NCBI GenBank assembly: GCA_964293585.1
Contig: CAXYYS010000021.1
Coordinates: 1-31,708, forward strand
Direction: 5' to 3'
Length of the DNA stretch: 31,708 nt
From: JAKVKY01 sp964293585
Lineage (GTDB): Bacteria > Bacillota > Negativicutes > Acidaminococcales > Acidaminococcaceae
Part shown: positions 7,103 to 15,038 of the stretch, piece after piece
Numbering within the stretch: the stretch's first letter is position 1
Layout of the letters: every line of letters starts with the position of its first letter
Notes under the pieces: generated by a model
What the model was told of the DNA's origin: nothing
Database searches by the model: none
What the model saw: only the letters and a program-made list of their open reading frames with translations
Program-made: the position numbers and the translations under genes

Positions 7103-7501
7103 ATGGTAATGACTGATCCCATCGCCGATATGCTTACTCGTATCCGTAATGCAAATTCGGTTCATCATGATAAAGTTGAAGTTTCCGGTTCTAAGATTAA
7201 GGAGGCAATCGCTTCCATCCTGAAGACCGAGGGCTACATAAAAGATTTTGAAGTTATCGCCGATAATAAGCAAAATGTTATCCGCATCAACCTCAAGTAC
7301 GGTGCCAATAAGGAAAAGGTAATTTCCGGCCTGAAACGTATTTCTAAACCCGGTCTGCGGGTTTATACGCAAAAGGACCAGCTGCCGAAGGTATTTGGCG
7401 GACTTGGTATCGCAATCATTTCTACTTCTCAAGGTCTGATGACCGACCGGGCTGCCCGCAAGGCAGGTCTTGGCGGAGAAGTATTAGCATACGTTTGGTA
7501 A
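7103..7501 (+). CDS. rpsH: 30S ribosomal protein S8
   Basis: The 132-residue protein has the same length as the Bacillus S8 and begins MVMTDPIADMLTRIRNAN. Its C-terminal RNA-binding half has GLGIAIISTSQGLMTDRAAR and ends GGEVLAYVW. S8 is a primary binder of 16S rRNA helix 21, and in E. coli it represses the spc operon. AAGGAGG (7085-7091) lies upstream of ATG 7103. Whether the mRNA here carries an S8-binding mimic was not resolved. Confidence 0.98.
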   Translation: MVMTDPIADMLTRIRNANSVHHDKVEVSGSKIKEAIASILKTEGYIKDFEVIADNKQNVIRINLKYGANKEKVISGLKRISKPGLRVYTQKDQLPKVFGGLGIAIISTSQGLMTDRAARKAGLGGEVLAYVW

Positions 7502-7526
7502 TACTAAAGATAGGAGGTGCCCACAA

Positions 7527-8075
7527 GTGTCTAGAATTGGTAAGATGCCAATCACTGTCCCTGCTGGGGTAACAGTAAAGATTGAGAATAACCATGTTAC
7601 TGTGAAAGGACCGAAAGGCGAACTTTCTCGTCAGATTCACAAGAATATGAAAGTCACCCTGAAAGATGGTACGATTACGGTTGAGCGTCCTGATGACGAA
7701 CAAGATAACCGTGCGCTGCATGGCTTATCCCGTACTCTGATTAATAATATGATTGTTGGCGTAACCACCGGTTTCACTAAGAAGCTGGATATCCAGGGTG
7801 TTGGTTACCGTGCCGCAATGAAAGGCAAAGCTATCAACTTCACGTTGGGTTTTTCCCATCCTGTGGTTGAAGAGCCGCCTGCCGGAATTACTTTTGAAGT
7901 ACCGGCTCCTAACAAGATCGTTATTCATGGCGCCGATAAGGAACTGGTAGGCGATGTAGCTTCTAAGCTGCGTAACCTGCGTCCGCCTGAACCCTATAAG
8001 GGCAAGGGCATCCGTTATGAAGGTGAATATGTTCGTCGTAAGGTCGGCAAGGCCGCCGGCGCTAAGGCTAAGTAA
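7527..8075 (+). CDS. rplF: 50S ribosomal protein L6
   Basis: The 182-residue L6 has the two repeated alpha/beta domains of the family. It starts SRIGKMPITVPAGV, and the second-domain signature ends PPEPYKGKGIRYEGE and VRRKVGKAAG. L6 lies near the factor-binding centre. The start is GTG 7527, with AGGAGGTG (7512-7519). The C-terminal Lys/Ala end is of normal length. Confidence 0.98.
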   Translation: MSRIGKMPITVPAGVTVKIENNHVTVKGPKGELSRQIHKNMKVTLKDGTITVERPDDEQDNRALHGLSRTLINNMIVGVTTGFTKKLDIQGVGYRAAMKGKAINFTLGFSHPVVEEPPAGITFEVPAPNKIVIHGADKELVGDVASKLRNLRPPEPYKGKGIRYEGEYVRRKVGKAAGAKAK

Positions 8076-8102
8076 TAATTTCTAAGGAAGGGAGTGAAGC
8101 TC

Positions 8103-8465
8103 TTGTTTAAGAGAGTGGACAAAAACGAGAAACGTCAGAAACGTCATGTACGTTCTCGTAGATATATCACCGGCACTGCTGAAAGACCTCGTCTGAATGT
8201 ATACCGTTCTTTGAGCAATATTTATGCTCAGATTATCAATGATGTAACCGGTGAAACCCTTGTTGCTGCCAGCACCGTAGAAAAAGATAAGAAAGCAACG
8301 TATGGCGGTAATGTGGAAGCAGCCAAGGTTATTGGCAAGGAAATTGCTGAAAAAGCATTGGCTAAGGGTATTAAAGAAGTAGTATTTGATCGTGGCGGTT
8401 ACCTGTATCATGGTCGTGTCGCCGCATTAGCAGACGCAGCTCGCGAAGCTGGTCTGAAATTCTAA
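8103..8465 (+). CDS. rplR: 50S ribosomal protein L18
   Basis: The 120-residue L18 has GTAERPRLNVYRSLSNIYAQ and the strongly conserved C-terminus FDRGGYLYHGRVAALADAAR followed by EAGLKF. L18 binds 5S rRNA together with L5. TTG 8103 is preferred because it gives the usual length and lies 8 nt from GGGAG (8090-8094). A GTG at 8094 in the same frame overlaps that Shine-Dalgarno sequence. The start assignment is less certain than the identity. Confidence 0.94.
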   Translation: MFKRVDKNEKRQKRHVRSRRYITGTAERPRLNVYRSLSNIYAQIINDVTGETLVAASTVEKDKKATYGGNVEAAKVIGKEIAEKALAKGIKEVVFDRGGYLYHGRVAALADAAREAGLKF

Positions 8466-8484
8466 GAGAAGGAGGAATAACATT

Positions 8485-9072
8485 TTGGCTAATTTTGATA
8501 ATAAGCAAGATAACCACGATAATCGTGCACCGCGCGGTGAAAAGCGTGATAGACGCGAAAGACGTGATAGACGCGATAGACGTGAGAAACCGGATGATGG
8601 TTTTAACGAAAAGGTTGTATTCATCAACCGTGTTGCTAAGGTCGTAAAAGGCGGACGTCGTTTCTCCTTCGCTGCACTGATCGTTGTTGGTGATGGCAAG
8701 GGTCATGTAGGTATGGGCCTGGGCAAAGCTGCCGAAGTTCCGGAAGCAATCCGTAAGGGCGTGGAAGATGCCAAGAAGAATCTGGTAACCGTAACCCTGC
8801 GTGGCACTACCATTCCTCATGAGATTATCGGTGTGTTTGGCGCCGGCCGTGTTTTCTTAAGGCCTGCTGCCCCTGGTACCGGTATTATCGCCGGTGGTCC
8901 GGTACGTGCCGTACTGGAACTGGCCGGTGTTCGTGATATCCTGACCAAGAGCCAGGGTTCCCATAACCCGAACAACATGGTTCGTGCAACCCTGCAAGGT
9001 CTGTCCTTGTTAAAGAACGCCAGCACCGTTGCTGCCCTGCGTGGCAAGACCGTTCAGGAACTTTGGAGCTAA
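8485..9072 (+). CDS. rpsE: 30S ribosomal protein S5 with Arg/Asp-rich N-terminal extension
   Basis: From about residue 38 onward the protein is canonical S5, with EKVVFINRVAKVVKGGRRFS, GKGHVGMGLGKAAEVPEAI and HNPNNMVRATLQGL. S5 affects decoding accuracy and mRNA entry with S3 and S4. The total of 195 residues exceeds the roughly 166 of Bacillus because of an N-terminal extension. Residues 20-35 of it are an Arg/Asp/Glu repeat. TTG 8485 with GAAGGAGG upstream (8468-8475) supports inclusion of the extension. Confidence 0.96.
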   Translation: MANFDNKQDNHDNRAPRGEKRDRRERRDRRDRREKPDDGFNEKVVFINRVAKVVKGGRRFSFAALIVVGDGKGHVGMGLGKAAEVPEAIRKGVEDAKKNLVTVTLRGTTIPHEIIGVFGAGRVFLRPAAPGTGIIAGGPVRAVLELAGVRDILTKSQGSHNPNNMVRATLQGLSLLKNASTVAALRGKTVQELWS

Positions 9073-9086
9073 GGAGGTATAGCACG

Positions 9087-9272
9087 ATGAAAAAAATTAA
9101 GATCACGCTGACCAAAAGCCCCATGCATTATTCCATAGATCAACGGTTAACTGTTAGGGCGCTTGGCTTAGGAAAGATTCGTACTACTGCTGTACAGGAA
9201 GATAATCCGACTATCCGTGGGATGATTCACAAGGTTGAACATCTCGTGAAGGTTGAAGAAGTAGAAGCTTAA
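9087..9272 (+). CDS. rpmD: 50S ribosomal protein L30
   Basis: The 61-residue product is a typical bacterial L30: KKIKITLTKSPMHYSIDQR, then VRALGLGKIRTTAVQEDNP and the C-terminal IRGMIHKVEHLVKVEEV. ATG 9087 lies 8 nt after AAGGAGGT (9071-9078), which overlaps the rpsE stop codon. A longer reading frame from 9063 is disfavoured because it overlaps rpsE and includes the ribosome binding site. rplO follows 20 nt later. Confidence 0.97.
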   Translation: MKKIKITLTKSPMHYSIDQRLTVRALGLGKIRTTAVQEDNPTIRGMIHKVEHLVKVEEVEA

Positions 9273-9292
9273 GACAAGGAGGTGCTGCAAAA

Positions 9293-9733
9293 ATGAATTT
9301 ACATGAATTACATCCCGCACCGGGATCTAAGAAGGTTCATGTACGCGTTGGCCGCGGCCTGGGCAGTGGTTTAGGTAAAACTGCTGGCAAAGGCACCAAA
9401 GGACAACATTCCCGCTCCGGCGGTGTAAAGCGTCCTGGTTTTGAAGGTGGTCAAAAGCCGTTATATCTGCGTTTACCGAAACGTGGTTTCTATAATAAAT
9501 TTGCTAAGGAATACACGGAAATTAATGTTGGAACTCTCAATTGCTTTGAAGACGGTACTGTAGTTGAACCCGTGATGCTGGTTGAGTGTGGTTTGGTAAA
9601 GAACGTTCGTGACGGGATCAGAGTCCTGGGCCACGGCGATCTGACCAAGAAACTCACTGTCCAGGCTATGGGCTTCAGCAAAAAAGCTGAAGAAAAGATT
9701 AAAGCTGCCGGCGGAAAAGTAGAGGTGATCTAA
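9293..9733 (+). CDS. rplO: 50S ribosomal protein L15
   Basis: The 146-residue L15 starts MNLHELHPAPGSKK and has the Gly-rich rRNA-binding segment GRGLGSGLGKTAGKGTKGQH, then GFEGGQKPLYLRLPKRGF. L15 bridges several 23S rRNA domains late in assembly. AAGGAGGTG precedes ATG 9293. Its last codons include GAGGTGATC (9722-9730), which acts as the ribosome binding site of secY, so the two genes are coupled. Confidence 0.97.
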   Translation: MNLHELHPAPGSKKVHVRVGRGLGSGLGKTAGKGTKGQHSRSGGVKRPGFEGGQKPLYLRLPKRGFYNKFAKEYTEINVGTLNCFEDGTVVEPVMLVECGLVKNVRDGIRVLGHGDLTKKLTVQAMGFSKKAEEKIKAAGGKVEVI

Positions 9734-9734
9734 C

Positions 9735-10991
9735 TTGGGTTCAGCTCTTGCAAATATTTTTAAGATCACGGAGCTGAGACGCAAGATTCTATTTACTCTG
9801 GCCATGTTCGTCATTTTCCGCCTGGGTACCCATATTCCGGTACCTGGTGTAAATCCGGCCATGATTGAAAGGTTGTTCAATAACGGCAACTTGTTCGGTC
9901 TTTTGGATCTGTTTTCTGGCGGCGCCCTGAGTAAATTCTCCGTCTTCGCCATGAGCATCACCCCGTACATCAACGCATCCATTATCCTGCAGCTTTTAAA
10001 AGTTGTTATCCCGACCCTGGACGAATGGTCCAAGGAAGGCGAGGAAGGTTTCAAGAAAACCAATAAGGTTACGCGTTACTGTACAGTTGGACTAGCGCTT
10101 ATTCAAGCTCTGGGTATGGCTTATGGCTTACGGGAAGCAATTGATAACTTCAGTTTCTTCTCGGTGCTCCTGATTACAATTACCCTGACAGCTGGCACGA
10201 TCCTGTTAATGTGGATCGGTGAGGAAATAACCCAATTTGGTATCGGCAACGGTATCTCATTAATCATCTTTGCCGGTATCGTATCCAGGTTGCCTGACGC
10301 TTTAGGTATTTTGTATAAATACCTGCAGGCCGGTACTGTCAGTGTACTAAGCGTCTTCTTGTTCGTGGTTATTGCGCTCCTGATGATTGCTTTTGTAGTA
10401 GCGATCACCCAGGGTATCCGCAAAGTACCCGTACAATATGCTAAACGTGTGGTAGGCCGCAAGATGTATGGCGGACATAGCAGCTACATTCCGCTGCGTG
10501 TCAACCAGGCAGGTGTAATCCCCATCATCTTTGCTTCGTCATTGTTGATGTTTCCGGCTACCATTGCCCAGTTTGTCAACGTGGGCTGGCTAAAGACGGT
10601 TTCCGGTTGGTTTGCCTGGGGTTCTCCCATCCAAACAACCTTGTATGTTATCCTCATTCTCTTCTTTACATATTTCTACACGGCGGTAACGCTGAATATC
10701 ACAGATATGAGCGATAATATCAAAAAGATGGGCGGTTTTATACCTGGCTTGCGTCCTGGTAAACCGACCACCGAGTATCTGGACCGCATTATGAGCAGAA
10801 TCACTCTTTCAGGAGCCATTTTCCTGGCCTTGATTGCGTTAATGCCGCATGCGATTGCAGCTATCACTGGTATTCAGGGCATCTACTTCGGTGGTACGGC
10901 CCTCCTGATCGTGGTAGGTGTAGCTCTGGAGACTATGAAACAAATTGAGTCTTTGGTATTGATGCGTCATTACCAGGGCTTTATGAAGTAG
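9735..10991 (+). CDS. secY: Protein translocase subunit SecY
   Basis: The 418-residue integral membrane protein has about ten transmembrane helices and is the channel of the Sec translocon (with SecE and SecG). Recognisable features are the first cytosolic segment FKITELRRKILFTL, helix 1 with FRLGTHIPVPGVNP, helix 2 and its loop ITPYINASIILQLL, and the basic cytosolic loop VQYAKRVVGRKMYGG that binds SecA or the ribosome. Translation starts at TTG 9735, one base after the rplO stop. The upstream GAGGTGATC is an extended match to the 16S rRNA 3' end. Confidence 0.98.
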   Translation: MGSALANIFKITELRRKILFTLAMFVIFRLGTHIPVPGVNPAMIERLFNNGNLFGLLDLFSGGALSKFSVFAMSITPYINASIILQLLKVVIPTLDEWSKEGEEGFKKTNKVTRYCTVGLALIQALGMAYGLREAIDNFSFFSVLLITITLTAGTILLMWIGEEITQFGIGNGISLIIFAGIVSRLPDALGILYKYLQAGTVSVLSVFLFVVIALLMIAFVVAITQGIRKVPVQYAKRVVGRKMYGGHSSYIPLRVNQAGVIPIIFASSLLMFPATIAQFVNVGWLKTVSGWFAWGSPIQTTLYVILILFFTYFYTAVTLNITDMSDNIKKMGGFIPGLRPGKPTTEYLDRIMSRITLSGAIFLALIALMPHAIAAITGIQGIYFGGTALLIVVGVALETMKQIESLVLMRHYQGFMK

Positions 10992-11003
10992 AGGAGGATT
11001 AGA

Positions 11004-11654
11004 ATGCATATTCTTTTAATGGGACCTCCCGGTGCTGGCAAAGGCACCCAAGCAGAAAAACTCATTGACGCATATAAGATTCCCCATATTTCTACCGGTG
11101 ATATGTTCCGGGCAGCCGTTTCTCAGGGAACGGAACTTGGAAAAGAAGCCAAGAGATATATGGATGCCGGCGGTCTGGTACCAGATGTGGTTACCATCGG
11201 CATCGTACGGGAAGGACTTGCCAAACCTGAGTGTGCCAAGGGTTTTATCCTGGATGGCTTTCCTAGGACACAGGAACAAGCTGTGGCCCTGGACGGAATC
11301 CTGCAAGACCTGGGCATTAAGCTCACCGGTGTGGTAAATATCGAAGTGCCTGATAAGGATCTGGTTGCCCGCGTTACGGGACGCCGTATTTGTAAAAAAT
11401 GCGGTGCTACCTATCACATTACTTTTAACCCTCCTAAGGTAGAAGGTATTTGCGATAAATGCGGCGGCGATCTTTACCAGCGGGATGATGATAAGGCTGA
11501 AACGGTGAAGAATCGTCTGGCCGCTTATCATTCTCAAACGGAACCTTTAATCAGCTACTACAAGAAACAGGGCATCTATATCAGCATCGACGGCACACAG
11601 CCTATCGATAAAGTATACAGCGCTGTGAAGAGTAGTCTGGACAGCAGAAAGTAG
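11004..11654 (+). CDS. adk: Adenylate kinase, zinc-LID type
   Basis: Adenylate kinase interconverts ATP, AMP and two ADP in the cytosol. The 216-residue protein has the P-loop GPPGAGKGTQA near residues 7-17, the AMP-binding STGDMFR block and LDGFPRTQEQA. It is the long form with a LID domain carrying four cysteines (C130, C133, C150, C153), a structural zinc site typical of Gram-positive and related enzymes. GAGGAGG lies upstream of ATG 11004. The next gene is infA, not map. Confidence 0.98.
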   Translation: MHILLMGPPGAGKGTQAEKLIDAYKIPHISTGDMFRAAVSQGTELGKEAKRYMDAGGLVPDVVTIGIVREGLAKPECAKGFILDGFPRTQEQAVALDGILQDLGIKLTGVVNIEVPDKDLVARVTGRRICKKCGATYHITFNPPKVEGICDKCGGDLYQRDDDKAETVKNRLAAYHSQTEPLISYYKKQGIYISIDGTQPIDKVYSAVKSSLDSRK

Positions 11655-11667
11655 GAGGTAAGAAACT

Positions 11668-11886
11668 GTGTCAAAGCAGGATGTAATCGAAGTAGAAGGC
11701 ACAATTTTGGAATCCCTGCCTAATGCTATGTTCAAGGTGAAGTTGCAGAATGACCATGTTATCCTGGCACATATTTCTGGTAAGATCAGGATGAATTTCA
11801 TTAAGATTTTGCCGGGTGACAGGGTGACGGTTGAACTTACCCCGTACGATTTAAATCGCGGTAGAATTACTTACCGGTTTAAATAA
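11668..11886 (+). CDS. infA: Translation initiation factor IF-1
   Basis: The 72-residue OB-fold protein has the IF-1 signature throughout: KQDVIEVEGTILESLPNAMF, HISGKIRMNFIKILPGDRV and the final LNRGRITYRFK. IF-1 occupies the 30S A site during initiation. The start is GTG 11668 with GTAGGAGGT (11651-11659) overlapping the adk stop. Placement before rpmJ is canonical. The usual neighbour map is not present on either side. Confidence 0.98.
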   Translation: MSKQDVIEVEGTILESLPNAMFKVKLQNDHVILAHISGKIRMNFIKILPGDRVTVELTPYDLNRGRITYRFK

Positions 11887-11915
11887 CCGGAGACAGGCAT
11901 GAGGAGGTAGCAATT

Positions 11916-12029
11916 ATGAAAGTCAGGCCGTCTGTAAAGAAGATTTGTGAAAAGTGTAAGATTATTAAGCGCAAGGGCCATGTGATGGTCATTTGCGAGA
12001 ACCCGAAACATAAACAAAGACAAGGATAA
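11916..12029 (+). CDS. rpmJ: 50S ribosomal protein L36 (zinc-binding form)
   Basis: This 37-residue reading frame (ATG 11916 to TAA 12027-12029) encodes MKVRPSVKKICEKCKIIK and then RKGHVMVICENPKHKQRQG. The zinc ligands C11, C14, C27 and H32 are all present, making it the C+ form of L36. L36 is a late-assembling protein near the factor-binding region. GAGGAGGT (11901-11908) gives ideal spacing. It lies between infA and rpsM as in most Bacillota. Confidence 0.98.
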   Translation: MKVRPSVKKICEKCKIIKRKGHVMVICENPKHKQRQG

Positions 12030-12046
12030 GAAGGAGGTGCACTTTA

Positions 12047-12415
12047 ATGGCACGTATTGCTGGTGTCGATTTACCGAGAGATAAACGCGTTGAGTACGCT
12101 CTGCGTTATATTTTTGGTATTGGACTGACGTTATCCCGTGAGATTTTGGCTAAGACCGGCATTAACCCCGATACCCGGGTGCGCGATCTCACTGAAGAAG
12201 AAGTAAGCAAGATCCGTGAGACCATTGAAAACGAAGGCTATAAGATTGAAGGCGACCTCCGTCGTGAGGAATCCTTAAATATTAAGCGTTTGATTGAAAT
12301 CGGCAGCTATCGCGGCAGAAGACATCGCGCAGGACTTCCTGTTCGTGGTCAGAATACCAAGAATAATGCTCGTACCCGTAAGGGTCCGAGAAAAGCGCCT
12401 GGCGCAAAGAAATAA
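12047..12415 (+). CDS. rpsM: 30S ribosomal protein S13
   Basis: The 122-residue protein begins ARIAGVDLPRDKRVEYALRY and contains the helix-two-turn-helix with IFGIGLTLSREIL. It also has the GSYRGRRHRAGLPVRGQNTK block and a basic C-terminal tail (KGPRKAPGAKK) that reaches the P-site tRNA. S13 forms an intersubunit bridge with L5. AAGGAGGTG precedes ATG 12047. It is the first gene of the alpha-operon section. Confidence 0.98.
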   Translation: MARIAGVDLPRDKRVEYALRYIFGIGLTLSREILAKTGINPDTRVRDLTEEEVSKIRETIENEGYKIEGDLRREESLNIKRLIEIGSYRGRRHRAGLPVRGQNTKNNARTRKGPRKAPGAKK

Positions 12416-12437
12416 GAAGTAAGGGAGGGTTACACGA

Positions 12438-12833
12438 GTGGCAGCAGTTAAGAAAGTTGTTCGCAACAAGAAAAAAGTAAGAAAGAATATTGAAAGTGGT
12501 GTTGCTCATATTAAGTCTACTTTCAATAATACGATAGTGACCATTTCCGATATGTCCGGTAATGTGCTGAGTTGGGCAAGCTCCGGTGGCTTAGGCTTCC
12601 GCGGCAGCCGCAAGAGCACTCCGTTCGCTGCCCAGATGGCTGCAGAAACTGCAACCAAGGCAGCCATGGAACATGGTTTGAAAACTGTAGAAGTATACGT
12701 TAAGGGTCCGGGAGCTGGTCGTGAAGCTGCAATTCGTGCACTTCAGGCTACTGGTCTCGAAGTAAATTCCATTAAGGATGTTACTCCGATTCCTCATAAT
12801 GGTTGCCGTCCGCCGAAACGTAGAAGAGTTTAA
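12438..12833 (+). CDS. rpsK: 30S ribosomal protein S11
   Basis: The 131-residue platform protein has GVAHIKSTFNNTIVTISDMS, the strongly conserved SSGGLGFRGSRKSTPFAAQM block and the C-terminal DVTPIPHNGCRPPKRRRV. S11 shapes the mRNA exit platform of the 30S. The start is GTG 12438 after AAGGGAGG (12421-12428). Length and ends match the family. Confidence 0.98.
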   Translation: MAAVKKVVRNKKKVRKNIESGVAHIKSTFNNTIVTISDMSGNVLSWASSGGLGFRGSRKSTPFAAQMAAETATKAAMEHGLKTVEVYVKGPGAGREAAIRALQATGLEVNSIKDVTPIPHNGCRPPKRRRV

Positions 12834-12856
12834 TTTGTAGGAGGTGTAAACAATAG

Positions 12857-13483
12857 ATGGCAAGATATACTGAAGCGGATTGCCGTATGTGCCGCCGCGA
12901 AGGATGCAAGCTGTTCCTTAAGGGCGACAGATGCTATACTAAAAAATGTGCCTTTGATATTCGCTCCTATGCTCCTGGTCAACATGGTCAGGACCGTAAG
13001 AAGGTATCCGAATACGGCCAGCAATTGCGTGAAAAGCAAAAAGCAAAACGTGTTTACGGTATCCTGGAGCGTCAGTTCCATAAGATTTTCGTCAAGGCTG
13101 AACGTCAGCCTGGCATGACTGGTTTAAACTTACTGATCCTGCTTGAAAGAAGACTGGACAACGTAGTTTACCGTCTGGGCTTTGTTAGCAGCCGTAGTTT
13201 GGCTCGTCAGCTGGTAACGCACGGCCATATTACTGTTAATGGCAAGCGCGTAGACATTCCTTCTGCTTATGTTAAGGAAGGCGATGTAATTTCTATCATG
13301 GAAACCAGCCGTAAGAAGGAATTCTTCAAAGGCTTAGCTGAAACTTTGGCTTCCAAGAATGTACCTGCCTGGCTTGTTTTAGATGCTCAGAATATGAGTG
13401 GTAAAGTTGACAGGTTCCCGACTCGTGAGGAAATAGATGTTCCTGTTGCTGAACAGTCCATTGTTGAATTGTACTCCAAGTAA
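12857..13483 (+). CDS. rpsD: 30S ribosomal protein S4, zinc-binding form
   Basis: The 208-residue S4 has an N-terminal zinc site (C9, C12, C26, C31 in DCRMCRREGC and RCYTKKC) and a C-terminal S4 RNA-binding domain with RLDNVVYRLGF and RQLVTHGHITVNGKRVDIPS. It nucleates 30S assembly and often represses its own mRNA. Its location inside the alpha operon differs from B. subtilis, where rpsD is elsewhere. It is shared with many Clostridia and Negativicutes. GTAGGAGGTG lies upstream of ATG 12857. Confidence 0.98.
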   Translation: MARYTEADCRMCRREGCKLFLKGDRCYTKKCAFDIRSYAPGQHGQDRKKVSEYGQQLREKQKAKRVYGILERQFHKIFVKAERQPGMTGLNLLILLERRLDNVVYRLGFVSSRSLARQLVTHGHITVNGKRVDIPSAYVKEGDVISIMETSRKKEFFKGLAETLASKNVPAWLVLDAQNMSGKVDRFPTREEIDVPVAEQSIVELYSK

Positions 13484-13513
13484 TCAGAGAACGTTTGTGC
13501 CACCCACTAGTAG

Positions 13514-13532
13514 GCGTATTGTGGTAATACGC
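13514..13532 (+). other. Hairpin in the rpsD-rpoA intergenic region
   Basis: A 7-bp perfect inverted repeat, GCGTATT (13514-13520) and AATACGC (13526-13532), with a 5-nt loop lies 20 nt before the rpoA start. No T run follows, so it is not an intrinsic terminator. The rpoA Shine-Dalgarno sequence (AAGGAGG, about 13538-13544) begins soon after it. It may be an mRNA-processing or translation-tuning element; the function is unknown. Confidence 0.5.
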
Positions 13533-13552
13533 GAGAGAAGGAGGCTTTCCGC

Positions 13553-14518
13553 ATGATTGAAATTGTAAACCCGAAGTTGGTTTCTTCTGAGATTTCCGCT
13601 GACAGGCGTTATGGCAAATATGTTTGGGAGCCTTTGGAAAGAGGTTACGGCATCACGCTGGGCAACAGCCTGCGTCGTGTGCTGCTCTCTTCCCTGGAAG
13701 GCGCTGCCGTTACCGGTGTAAAGATTGAAGGCGTGCTCCATGAGTTCACCACGATCCCCGGTGTACGTGAGGATGTTGCCGACATCATCCTGAACATTAA
13801 AGGTCTGTGTCTCAAGATGCATACCAATGAGCCAAAGACGCTGAGCATTGATGTTAGCGGTGAACAGGAAGTTACTGCAGCAGATATTGCGCCCGACAGC
13901 GACATTGAAATTCTGAATCCGGATCTGCATATTGCTACCCTGGATAAGGATGGCAGCCTGAAGATGGATATCTTTGTTGACAAGGGCACCGGTTATGTAC
14001 CTGCCGAGAAGAATAAAAAGGAAGATCAGATTATCGGCATCATTCCTGTTGATTCCATTTATTCTCCTATCACCAGAGTAAAATTTGGTGTGACGGATAC
14101 GCGTGTAGGTAATGTAACCAACTATGATAAGTTGACCATGGAAGTGTGGACGGACGGCAGTATTGAGCCGGACAACGCCATTAGTATGGCTTCCACTATC
14201 ATGATCGGTTATTTGAAATTGTTCCAGAACGGCACCGAGCCTGCCCTGGATCCGACGGTACCGAAGGATACTCAAGGCAAGACCGAAGCCGAGCCCGGCA
14301 TTGATCCCAAGCTGAGCATGACTATTGAGGAACTGGATTTCTCCGTACGTTCCAACAATTGCCTGCGCCGCGCCGGTATCAATTTTGTGGGTGATTTAAC
14401 GAAAAAGTCCGAGGCTGATTTGAAAAAGGTACGTAACCTGGGTACCAAGTCTTTGGATGAAGTTAAGAAAAAATTAGCTGATCTGGGTTTGTCCTTGCGC
14501 AAGGATGACGAAGAATAA
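13553..14518 (+). CDS. rpoA: DNA-directed RNA polymerase subunit alpha
   Basis: The 321-residue alpha subunit has an N-terminal dimerisation/assembly domain (about 1-230), with YGKYVWEPLERGYGITLGNS and LRRVLLSSLEG. A flexible linker near 240 leads to the alpha-CTD starting at MTIEELDFSVRSNNCLRRAG. The Arg in VRS corresponds to the E. coli R265 DNA-contact region. Alpha-CTD recognises UP elements and activators. The gene closes the ribosomal cluster with rplQ, 17 nt downstream. Confidence 0.98.
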   Translation: MIEIVNPKLVSSEISADRRYGKYVWEPLERGYGITLGNSLRRVLLSSLEGAAVTGVKIEGVLHEFTTIPGVREDVADIILNIKGLCLKMHTNEPKTLSIDVSGEQEVTAADIAPDSDIEILNPDLHIATLDKDGSLKMDIFVDKGTGYVPAEKNKKEDQIIGIIPVDSIYSPITRVKFGVTDTRVGNVTNYDKLTMEVWTDGSIEPDNAISMASTIMIGYLKLFQNGTEPALDPTVPKDTQGKTEAEPGIDPKLSMTIEELDFSVRSNNCLRRAGINFVGDLTKKSEADLKKVRNLGTKSLDEVKKKLADLGLSLRKDDEE

Positions 14519-14535
14519 GAAGGGAGTCGGAACTA

Positions 14536-14877
14536 ATGGCATTTTATAGAAAGTTAGGCCGTAATTCTGGTAACCGCAAAGCCTTATTTCGCAGCGTTTT
14601 AGGCGCTCTTATCAAACAGGGACGTATTGAGACGACCATTACCAAAGCTAAGGAAATTAGTAAGCATGTAGCGAAGCTGATCACCGTAGCCAAGGCAGGC
14701 GACTTAAACGCCCGTCGTCAGGTAAATGCAGTCCTGGTTGATGAAGTGGCAACTAAGAAATTGGTTGATGAAATTGCTCCGAAGTATAAAGACAGGAATG
14801 GCGGCTATACCCGTATTTACAGGTTAGCCCCCCGTCGTGGTGATGCGGCTGAGATGGCCATCATCGAATTGATCTGA
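14536..14877 (+). CDS. rplQ: 50S ribosomal protein L17
   Basis: The 113-residue L17 begins AFYRKLGRNSGNRKALFRS and ends with the conserved GGYTRIYRLAPRRGDAAEMA followed by IIELI. L17 sits near the tunnel exit. AAGGGAG precedes ATG 14536. It is the last gene of the cluster. A strong intrinsic terminator starts 13 nt after the stop. Confidence 0.98.
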   Translation: MAFYRKLGRNSGNRKALFRSVLGALIKQGRIETTITKAKEISKHVAKLITVAKAGDLNARRQVNAVLVDEVATKKLVDEIAPKYKDRNGGYTRIYRLAPRRGDAAEMAIIELI

Positions 14878-14890
14878 GAATCTAAAATTA

Positions 14891-14918
14891 GCAGAGGCAG
14901 CCTGCCTCTGCTTTTTTT
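14891..14918 (+). terminator. Intrinsic terminator of the ribosomal-protein cluster
   Basis: GCAGAGGCA (14891-14899) pairs perfectly with TGCCTCTGC (14903-14911) across a 3-nt loop and is followed at once by seven T (14912-14918). This is a textbook Rho-independent terminator on the plus strand. Confidence 0.95.
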
Positions 14919-14982
14919 ATAGGTTTTTTAAAATATGCTGTCTAAAATTTTTCAAGCAAGTTAACATAAAAGTATAATAAGG

Positions 14983-15011
14983 TTGACGTCAGGAGCCGAG
15001 CCAGATATAAT
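14983..15011 (+). promoter_or_regulatory. sigmaA-type promoter for ecfA1
   Basis: TTGACG (14983-14988) and a perfect TATAAT (15006-15011) are separated by 17 bp, close to the sigmaA consensus, 28 bases before the ecfA1 start. A second possible -10, TATAAT at 14973-14978, with TTCAAG (14951-14956) at 16 bp could form a weaker tandem promoter. Both follow the rplQ terminator, so the ecf operon is transcribed independently. Confidence 0.85.
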
Positions 15012-15038
15012 GTATAGGTAACGATGCGAGGAGGCTGT

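Noticed and set aside
13484..14275. Long minus-strand open frame antisense to rpoA
   Set aside because: It overlaps rpoA almost entirely, lacks recognisable domains and has no ribosome binding site.
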